From NCBI RefSeq assembly GCF_016086655.4, contig NC_052140.2:5952001-6016000 (forward strand): DNA of 64,000 nt, in the 5' to 3' direction. A program made the translations under genes and the position numbers. The notes below the pieces were generated by a model. The model searched no databases. It had not been told where the DNA came from and was given only the letters and a program-made list of their open reading frames with translations. Each line of letters opens with the position of its first letter. Position 1 is the first letter of the stretch. Origin of the DNA: Lepeophtheirus salmonis. Lineage: Eukaryota > Arthropoda > Copepoda > Siphonostomatoida > Caligidae. Positions 55,751 to 64,000 of this stretch are shown here, in pieces.

Positions 55751-57696
55751 CTTTTAAATTCCTTTACATGTTTACACAAGATACAATTGCAATTTTCTAG
55801 CAAATTCAAGTAAAAAATGTATAATATTATCACTTTTTAATAAGTTTCATTTCATATTTTGAAGACAATTCTTTCGTTTAAACTTGATCGTCCAACCATT
55901 TGATAATATATTTATTTGGAGCATTTTACCGATATTAATAAGAATGTTTATTTAAACCAACATATACAATGTGTATGAGAACACTTCAAAAACCACTTTT
56001 TGCACATAAATCTAAACACTCACAAACTTATTACCAACCTTTGTAAGTATGTAACTATTTGAGAAAACTTTTAATTGCATGTCTCACTCCTTTGTAAATA
56101 TCTAGGACGATGCTTTCATAATTTATGATAAAACATTTACATATTATGTATTAATATTTTATGTGCATATTGCAAAAGTATAGTAAAATATGAACCAAAA
56201 AAAAAAAAAAATCTTAACATGGAACATGAATTCTTTTTTGTGCCTGCTAAGGGTGACTTTTTTTCACTTATTAGAATAATTATGAGATGAAAAAGAGATA
56301 AGAATGAAAACAATTATGTAATTAATGTCTTGAGGAATTAAAAAATTAGTAGATTATAACAGTAGTGACTGGCAATTCCCGGAGTTATTTGGCGTCGTTG
56401 AACAGGAAAATTTGATAAAATGGCTTTAAATCTGTTTAAAGTAGATTTCAATTCTGGAAACAGCATTAATATACTCCTGAAACATCTTTCAGAATAAATA
56501 CACATTTTATTGTTGGAAAAATGTATTTTCTTTGGAACAATTTGTAAATTTCACAATTTTTAATTGAAGTTTGGTAAATTTGATTAATTTTTTTTTCTTT
56601 TAAGTCATTCTTTTGTTTAATCCATTTCCCTTTTTTCAATTTAAAGTTACGCATTGTTAAAAATATAAGCTGCTATCCCATATAAATATAAAACTCAATA
56701 TCATCAAAGTTAATAAGTAGATTTTTAGTACCAAAAGTTTGTTAAAAGTAATTAACAATTTTTATAGCAGTTTTTATAATATTTTAACAATAATAATCAA
56801 AAATTATACCTTGTTTATTCCAAAATCTAATGTTGTTATGATTAATTAGAGTAATTTTAAGAAGTTTTCAACTGTATATCGAAAAATAAAATTCGCTTAA
56901 TATTTGGGTTAACGTTTAACCCAAGTTCATTAACTACGTCAAAAAAAAATCCTTCACAATCGGAGGGTTAACATGGAAGACGAAGAAATCAAGCCGAAAA
57001 TAATTCACGCAAACCCCTTTACTTTGTGGTTAAAGAAGCGGTTTCTGTAAAGGTTGAAGACCAATTTGTTGAATACCATTTTGCTGACAGACACTTAGTC
57101 GAATAACCACTTTGCCGAAAAGAAAAATTGCCGAACAATATATTTGATGATGATTCATTTTACAATGCTGTGGAACTATGATTCCAATTCATTTTATTCC
57201 AATTTTGTAATGGAAAGAAATAAAAAAATAATCAATAAGAACAGTACTATCTTGCAAATTACCAAAATACACTTTGTTTTCAAGGTAAGCTTGATATGTT
57301 AACAATTTTCATAAGATAATGCATACTTCCAGATCAAGGAAGACTCCGATTCCTGTAGGTCTGAAGAAATCGTCCTGCCATAGATAAACTCAAAGCATTT
57401 TTAAACTTTGTTTAATTTTATATTTGTATTATATAAAGGGGATTATTCCCTATCTATTTCAAACTAATAAATCCCTTAGTAATCTTTTATGAGATTTTTA
57501 ATAAATATAGAATACTTCATTCTTTTAAGTGTAATTTTAACATTGTACATTCTATTTCATTTGCCCAATTTAATCGTATGATCTGTTTGTTAATACTTAA
57601 TGCTTTAAGAAGTAATTGAAAAAATTATGGAATAAGAAACAATAAATTTAATTAATAAAAAAATGATCAACCAAAAAAATAGTTTGTGGAGACCCT
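55751..57696. other. AT-rich interval, nothing recognised
   Basis: Homopolymers (for example A-rich at 56197-56210) and short, biased frames only. Confidence 0.4.
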
Positions 57697-58541
57697 AAAC
57701 TTTGTCCGTACGTCATAATTTATTTTTTTATGTCGAAATTGGAGGTTGCGTCTGTGGAAAGTTGAAATTCAATCATCGCAGCATATTAATAATACAAAAA
57801 AAAACTTCGAAGCGATTAGAATTGAAGCAAATAATATTTATTGGAGTAGGAAGTGAGGGGTCTCGACTTTTTCAAGATATTTGGACAGTCAGCTACTTGG
57901 TGGATCATGAATGTCTCATTATGTGGAGAAGGTTGTTATTGGGCCTCTTATGGAGTATTCAGAAAGGGAATTGGAGTTGACTCCAGGATGTGGCAAAGGA
58001 GATCATATATCTTAATGTAAGGCACTACGGTTTTTTGTTATTTTTAATGTTCCTTTAATTTATCAGATTGAGTTGTATTAATTAAGTATAAGTAAACATT
58101 AGATTTACTCCATCTGACCTAGTTAGTGTCTTTGAAGTACATATACTTAATCTAGGATCTAATATCCTTCACTACGAAAATAAGTTAAAATAAATAATTT
58201 CTCTCGAGCGCGTTGTCCATTGAGCTATGTCGTTCCATAAAACTTTTTTTCAATCTACCACAAATCATTATAGTATAATTACGTACAAGAGTCGTAGTGT
58301 GTAAACTCATAATGAGATATTTCATTTAGTTTCAAAATATACCAAAGTGCTTGTAGTCCGAATATTTCCAATAATTCGAGATCTCTCCTTCTACTACAAG
58401 AATATATTATTCTCGTTGCTTCACTTAATGAAATTTTTTTGTTCTTAATGATTAAAATGAACTGCAATAATTAAATTTCAATTTTCCATGGTCTTTAATT
58501 TCGAGTTCGAAAGAGAAAGTATGGCTGCCGGCAAATAGTGT
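57697..58541. mobile_element. R5 foldback MITE, copy 2, with nested R2
   Basis: The left arm CTTTGTCCGTACGTCATAAT and ATGTCGAAATTGGAGGTTGC aligns with the R5 left arm at 52.1 kb. The right arm (GAAAGAGAAAGTATGGCTGC) is its inverted counterpart. The internal TATTTATTGGAGTAGGAAGT block matches 52245-52275. The frame 57702-57980 lies inside and is not a gene. An R2 element interrupts it at 58030-58230. Confidence 0.7.
58030..58230 (+). repeat. R2 repeat nested in R5
   Basis: Has ATGTTCCTTTAATTTATCAG, GAGTTGTATTAATTAAGTAT, ACTCCATCTGACCTAGTTAG and TCTCTCGAGCGCGTTGTCCA. Confidence 0.7.
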
Positions 58542-58556
58542 ACCCTGTATTGTGTG

Positions 58557-58820
58557 TATTTTTGGCGTGTAAAAAAAAAAGCCCAAAATAAACATAGTCA
58601 CTATGACGATTAGAAAAATACTTTGGAGGACAGTAGCTTAGCTTTCATGGGGTAGAATTAATTTTACTGCAAGAAGCTTTGAGAAAGATGAAATATATAC
58701 AAACTCAACTCCATATCTAGCAATGATATAGAGAGGAATTACTCCGAGTCCAACAAGGACTTACAATTATAATTCCTCAACGTGACTCTCCGTCATTCAT
58801 GAGTTAAAAAATAATCATGT
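58557..58820 (-). repeat. R1 repeat, decayed
   Basis: Minus orientation, with GGCGTGTAAAAAAAAAAGCC at its start, AACATAGTCACTATGACGAT, AATTACTCCGAGTCCAACA and AGGACTTACAATTATAATTC. Immediately followed by a plus-oriented R1 copy. Confidence 0.65.
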
Positions 58821-58842
58821 TTAGCCTTTATAGTTTATATGG

Positions 58843-59250
58843 AGTAATGTAAAACTTATGTATTTTTTAGCGTGCCCGCTTTTTTGGAATTGGTAATCTG
58901 AAGAATGAATTTGCTTTTCCAAACTTTTGGCATTATTATTAAACTCCTAAGTAGTGAACTTCCTTCTTTGCTACATTCAATTATATTGAACACCTGATTG
59001 AACAGTCGTGTGTGCTCAAAAAAGACGAAACGTAACTTTGAGGCATTGATGGGGAGCTATAATTGACAATATCCTTCTTTATTTCCTTCTCATCTTCCTC
59101 CCTTATCACAGATGATTGTAGATGATCTAATGAAATGTCATGGGAGCTATGTTAATCTTCTACTAATCATTTAATAAATTGTCAGGGCTACCATATCACT
59201 CTTCAATTTCTTTATTTTTCAAATATGCCAAAGATAAAGACGATTTTTTA
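58843..59250 (+). repeat. R1 repeat, near full length
   Basis: Opens AGTAATGTAAAACTTATGTA and contains ATTATTATTAAACTCCTAAG, GCTACATTCAATTATATTGA, CAGATGATTGTAGATGATCT and AAATTGTCAGGGCTACCAT. It ends near AAAGACGATTTTTTA. Confidence 0.75.
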
Positions 59251-59671
59251 TAGCTAACGATATTTTAAATAGTTAAAACATTAATTTTATAATTGTTATA
59301 ATTCAATTCAACTTTTCATTTCATAATTATTCTACTCTATAAAGTAGTCCTTAAATTGACCAATAGCAGAAAGTTCTTCTTGAAGATATATTGCATATAA
59401 TAAGCGATTTAAATTATTTAAAAAAGGCAAATTACAAAGTGATCGATCATGTTGCACGGTATTTGCACAAAATTCCTTAAATAATTAATTGTAGGTAACT
59501 TGATTTAATTTGCACGACACGCAGGAAAATCTATATTGCATCACTAAACCTTTCCTAGTAAAGATCTTGTAAGATTATAGTATTATAATAACTCCATCTG
59601 ACTACAAATTGGCGTCAAGGAAGTTCATATACACTATTATAGCTGAGCAAAAAGTAATGATAAATAACAGT

Positions 59672-59790
59672 CTCATATTAGCAAGGAAAAAAATGGTTGT
59701 TACGTGTGTTTTTTTTTGTCCATTATTTGCCAAATCATTGTTGTGATAACGTTTCCCTCAAATAAAGAATCTATAGTTTGCCACTAACAT
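59672..59790. repeat. R6 repeat, copy 2
   Basis: GTTGTTACGTGTGTTTTTTT, GTCCATTATTTGCC and ACGTTTCCCTCAAATAAAG correspond to 54335-54470. Confidence 0.5.
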
Positions 59791-59989
59791 TTGTTAAATA
59801 TTATTATAAAAATGACTAAAAACAGCTCCTTTTTTATTATTTATCCTCTAGTGTTATTTGAAGTAGAGAAGATTCACATTATTAAAGGTGGAAAATGTAA
59901 TATGATTACCTCTAAAATAAAATATAATATGGTGACTCTTCAAAATTAATAACATATGTATCACTCCTGCCTTCTCCTTGCACACAACC

Positions 59990-60345
59990 ATACCCTCAAC
60001 CCTATGCATGATGTATTTTTCCTTCTTAAGGAGTGACCGAGTATCAATCTTTGCATATTGGGTTCACTAGAATAATTTCTCCTGAGATTGTTGTCCACAA
60101 CTTTCCTTTTCTTCTCTTCTTTTAAAGAAAAACAACTTTTTGTTAATGTTTCTTTAATTGTTTGGATGGAGTTGTACTGATTAAGTATATGTAAACATTA
60201 TATTGTAAACAATTACTCCATCTAACCTAAGATTATTGTGTGAAGTCCATATAGATAGAGTATCTTTTTTTTTCAATGAACCAACGTACATAGAGTTCAA
60301 GATAATAATTTCTCCGAGCGCGTTACCAATAAGCCATTTTGAGTT
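59990..60345 (+). repeat. R2 repeats, a partial and a full copy in tandem
   Basis: The partial copy (59990-60110) has TTCTTAAGGAGTGACCGAG and AGAATAATTTCTCCTGAG. The full copy (60130-60345) has ATGGAGTTGTACTGATTAAG, ACTCCATCTAACCTAAGATT, GTGTGAAGTCCATATAGATA and ATAATTTCTCCGAGCGCGTT. Confidence 0.7.
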
Positions 60346-61332
60346 TTTAATTGAAAACTGAAAGCAGGAAATACAATTGCCCTTCCTCCAGTTAGGAAAC
60401 AATTCTCAAAAGGATTTCTACAAAAAAGGCCCAAAATTCATTGGTAGTTACGTCAAGTATTCCTTTTTTATCAACTATGGTACTACATTTGTCTAACTTA
60501 TTGAAAGAATATGTATTACCTCAGCAAATCATCAACTTTCAGATCAATAACAAGGACCAAGAGAAGTCATATCAACAGCTGAGCAAGAGGTACATTTTAT
60601 GGGGGCAATCATTGAATAGTATTATAGTAGGGGTTTTTATATTTTTATCTCCAATTTCAGAATCTTGATAGTCTTACTACAATCCCCTCCTCTAGATTTT
60701 TTAACTCTCTAAAAACAGTTTCTCATTCATATATACATATTAAGACACATCATTTCGGGCCTGTTACATCCTTAGCAGATTGCTGGTTTCAAATTTATTT
60801 GGATTTGGGTAAACATTTTAAAGTTCAGGGTTTTAGTTATGCCTCAAACCAATTTTGTGAAAGAAAAATATATCAATTTTCGAGTACGATAGAGTTCGAA
60901 TTTTTGATAATTTCCACATAATATGCAATGGGGTTGTTTTTCCTGCTTCATATGTCAACTCTCTTTTAATAATAGTAGTTGCATTAACAAATCATTATTC
61001 GAATGGAGTTTTTCGAATATTTAAATAAAGTCAAATTTTCTAAAAAAAATGTTTCGTGCGAGTTCGAGTAATTTTTAGAAAATGACCAGCTTAAGTAAGT
61101 TTTTTTAAGGACATACTATTGGAACTGGACTGAATAGAACAAGACTCAACTCATCTTACATATATTTATAATTCTTTTTTTGGTGTTATTACAAATCAAA
61201 TCCAAAATGGTAGAAAATATCTGTTTGAAATTTAGCAAGTGGACATATAAAATAACCCATCCTTTTTCTATGATATTTTTGGGCTTCCAAGATCATGACA
61301 AGGCAGTTTCTGACCAAAATAAAATCTTAATT
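60346..61332. other. AT-rich interval, nothing recognised
   Basis: Short frames at 60441-60668 and 61180-61401 show no recognisable domain. Confidence 0.4.
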
Positions 61333-61337
61333 TCCTT

Positions 61338-61424
61338 CTTTATTTCTAATCCCCTTTATTCAGTCAAAAATAAAAAGAGTGTGCCCGCTTTGCATGGCTG
61401 AATAAAGGGGATTAGAAATAAAGA
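61338..61424. repeat. Inverted repeat abutting mariner copy
   Basis: CTTTATTTCTAATCCCCTTT then ATTCAG, and CTGAATAAAGGGGATTAGAA then ATAAAG, are near-exact 26-base complements around a spacer of about 35 bases. The right arm touches the left terminal repeat of the mariner copy. Confidence 0.75.
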
Positions 61425-62443
61425 TGTGGGAAGAAGTATCTGAACATATTTCTGATTGCTTTTTTTTTGGCAATCTATTGTGTTTATCTTGTTAAGCTCA
61501 AACTTCAATTGAGAGTACTGTCTATAGACAGCAACTTTTGCTTTTATAGTTAATCTCTTCAGGTTCACCATGAAGCAGCAAGAGGACACGCATAAAGTCA
61601 TTATAGAATTGTTTGAGGCCCGCAACGATGCTAAGGCAATCATAAAAGTCACATAATATGCCAAGATCAATATCTAAAACATCTGCAAGCGAGTGAATGC
61701 GGGTAAGGGGCTTTCCCATTCCTCATGTGGTACACACAAAGGCAAAAAGTGGACTGGCTACATCAGGGCTGGGCTCAAGAGGTATATCAAAACAAATCCT
61801 GTCATCTCAATGGCTGCTCATGCTCGGAGGAGGGGTATCAGTAGGAGGACGGTGATTAGTCAAGCTTCATCTTGGACGCTGCCTACAACCCAAAGAATGA
61901 ACACATGCTAGCAGAGAATAGATATAACGTTTGTTCTGTGACAAAGACCAAGTTCCCGTACAAGATAATGGCGTTTGGCTTGATCACAAATGATGGGAAT
62001 GTTTTGCCGCCTCACATTTTTTACAACGATCTCAAGTTGACCTCCTGTGTGTGCTTAGTCTTTCTTAAGAATGTTTTGATGACATGGCTGTAAGCCACAT
62101 GCCCTCCAGATACAAGGTTAATGTGGATTCAAGAATAAATGTTGCAAAATTGTCATAAATTTACCCCGACATCCACTTCCAATTCGTTATCCCAGCTGAT
62201 GAGTGGCCTTCCATGAGGCCTGACTTTAACTTGTGGGATTTCTAGTTGCGATCATATCTGAGCAAGAAGGTAAACAAACAGATGTAATAAAGGGCTCCTG
62301 CTCAATCTTTATGCCCTGTTTACAGTTGGTGATCTATGCTGATGGTGATCATATTGAATGATACAAGAGCTAATTGTTTAATTTAAATTTCATGCGTTAT
62401 AAATTTTGTCTTCAAATTGTCCAGAAACTTCTGCCCACCACTG
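61425..62443 (+). mobile_element. Mariner element, family M2, copy 2
   Basis: The left terminal repeat GTGGGAAGAAGTATCTGAAC (61426-61445) pairs with the right one, which reads CAGTGGTGGGCAGAAGTTTC, then TGGACA, on the other strand, and ends at 62443 followed by TA. The outermost left bases appear lost or replaced by the adjoining inverted repeat. Confidence 0.7.
61570..62361 (+). pseudogene. Tc1/mariner transposase pseudogene (family M2, copy 2)
   Basis: ATG at 61570: MKQQEDTHKVIIELFEARND, then AKAIIKVT and stops, NAGKGLSHSSCGTHKGKKWT, AGLKRYIKTNPVISMAAHAR and RRGISRRTV. A deletion or frameshift removes the end of the DNA-binding part and the first aspartate region. The catalytic middle resumes as LDAAYNPKNEHMLAENRYN, KTKFPYKIMAFGLITNDGN and a FYNDLKLTSCVCLVFL segment. 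After more stops come ADEWPSMRPDFNLWDF and a C-terminus GDHIE with TGA at 62359-62361. Same family as 23073-24107, differing in which parts are damaged. Confidence 0.85.
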
Positions 62444-64000
62444 TACATATATAAATAAAATAAACCTATTTAATTATATAGGTGTTGATTGTTTTGGGCT
62501 ACCCCCCACCCCACCCAATGATGAAAGCTATCAACTATAGCTAATATTATTCGATTCTTAGGTTTTCTTTTCAAATGGACTCACGATTCGCCTTGGAAAC
62601 ATTACACTGACTCAGGACTCGATAAGTCATTTTTTGAACACAACTATTCCCACTTTTACCTCCCAAAATACAAATATGTAGAGTAATTTGGGGCCAAACA
62701 GTCAACGGACTGCTATTTTCTTTTTTTTTCTTATAATGGCTTCTCTAATTATTTATATACATTCATTGAAAACTTTTATTGTATTTAGTAATTCATTTTT
62801 TTTGTTGTTTCAAGACAAAATTACTAAACTTTCTCATGAGGGGTAATTATTTATTAATATAGAGTTATTTGCCTTTAAGTCAGTAAGTATAATACCATAT
62901 ATCATGTACAATAAAAAAGTATTCAGTCAATTATATTTATAGTATGAATAGGTATAATAAGATACAAAAGTTAATCTAGTATTGTTCAAAAGAAATGTAA
63001 AACGTTTCATTCTGTTTTAATAAAGTTATATTTAATTCTCTTAATTCCCTTTACAAGAAGATGAAGTTCAAAAATATAATTTCACAAATAAATAAATGCT
63101 CATTTTTTTGTTAGTAGAATAAATTTTGAGAAAAAAAAGAAGATTTACTAACTCTTGTCTGTTTCTTCTGGTGGCTCTATGAGAAGTGATATCGCCTTAA
63201 GAAATAAAGAATGAATAAATAAAGACACACTTTTGTTAGATGATATATGTTTTTATATTCCTTCAAAAAGTATTTTGTACTTTAATTTTTTAGGCCCTTT
63301 TTATAAAAAAGTGTATAAATAATGAATTCGGAAGTTTTTAGTGTCGTAAAGTTCGTCCTCAAAGATTTTGAGATCATCTCTTTTGAAAAGATGATTCTTT
63401 CTCCATATATTTTTTTTAATAATATATTTGTTGTGTACAAGTTTCAACTTGGATTCAAAAAGTTTGCAAAAGCTTCTTCTTACCCCGTTATGTCCGGACT
63501 GTTTGTACCAATTCTTTTTTCATAATATTATAATCAACAACTATCCCCGATGACCTTTCGTTTATAAAAATCGGAAAATACAACACCTGTATAAGTAAGT
63601 TACTTTCATGGACTAATTGGGCAGCAATTTGTTGGCTGTGTATTAAAATGTAGAGTTTTTATGTTCAGCCTTTGTATCATTATTGAATTGGTTCAATAAT
63701 CTACAGGTGTGCATACAAACATTTGATATGCATAAGCGTTTGTTGAATTTATTTTGTCTTCCAAAACCCCAATATTCTAAAAAAACCAAACCCGGGTGTA
63801 CTTTACTGTAAAAGACTTTTTATAATACAAGTTGAACCTAATCCCTTTGATTTATTTTCATTGCTCAATATTTAGTTTCTCATGATTTTTTCTCGAAAAT
63901 TACAATCTATTAAATGTTTTGGTTTTTTCGGATCAGTAAATATAGTAGACCTCACTTTACTCGGATCTCAAGGGCCGAAAAGATTTGTTTTTACTAAGTG
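62444..64000. other. AT-rich interval, nothing recognised
   Basis: A few AATAAA-like strings and a 67-codon frame at 63322-63525 without motifs. No repeat family recognised. Confidence 0.4.

Overview
This is a gene-poor, AT-rich piece of a eukaryotic nuclear genome. It shows GT-AG introns, AATAAA-type ends, homopolymer tracts and very short open frames, and no operons or ribosome-binding sites. About a dozen Tc1/mariner transposase remnants, many foldback repeats and a candidate arthropod-style peptide precursor point to an arthropod. From remembered transposon families I would guess a parasitic copepod such as a sea louse, but no sequence search was possible.

The one stretch that looks like a functional host gene is an exon on the minus strand at 47319-47959. 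It has a good 3' splice acceptor, a stop codon, and a polyadenylation signal about 170 bases further on. It encodes a strongly repetitive protein in which Y-(aromatic/L)-(F/L)-R-(T/N) followed by a basic pair occurs seven times between acidic spacers. This is the layout of a multi-copy neuropeptide precursor. I do not recognise the peptide family, and the signal-peptide exon lies upstream (higher coordinates) and was not found.

Most of what can be identified elsewhere is transposon debris. 0-9 kb: a Tc1/mariner pseudogene, several copies of a MITE-like repeat (called R1 here), and a decayed gene of an unnamed invertebrate transposon family (3.5-4.8 kb). 9-19 kb: R1, R3 and R4 repeats, a hAT-like element, a large foldback and mariner N-terminal fragments. 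19-24.3 kb: a truncated mariner copy, a 2.4-kb nested foldback element carrying an R2 insertion, and a nearly full-length mariner pseudogene. 27-35.3 kb: a broken unknown gene followed by five mariner-type remnants, three of which are short, internally deleted elements with recognisable terminal inverted repeats (TIRs) and TA target duplications, plus a perfect 50-bp inverted repeat. 35.9-39.1 kb: a complete 3.27-kb element with ~227-bp TIRs, a 5-bp target duplication and an intron-bearing zinc-finger, transposase-like gene. 42-46 kb: mariner fragments, a second fragment of the family seen at 3.5-4.8 kb, and a second R4 copy. 48-64 kb: another deleted mariner with TIRs, two R5 foldback elements (one with an R2 insertion), further R1 and R2 copies, and a mariner pseudogene of the same family as the one at 23-24 kb.

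The transposon genes do not form a pathway. They record repeated invasion, internal deletion and nesting. No tRNA, rRNA or CRISPR array was recognised. The remaining AT-rich intervals show nothing I can support.
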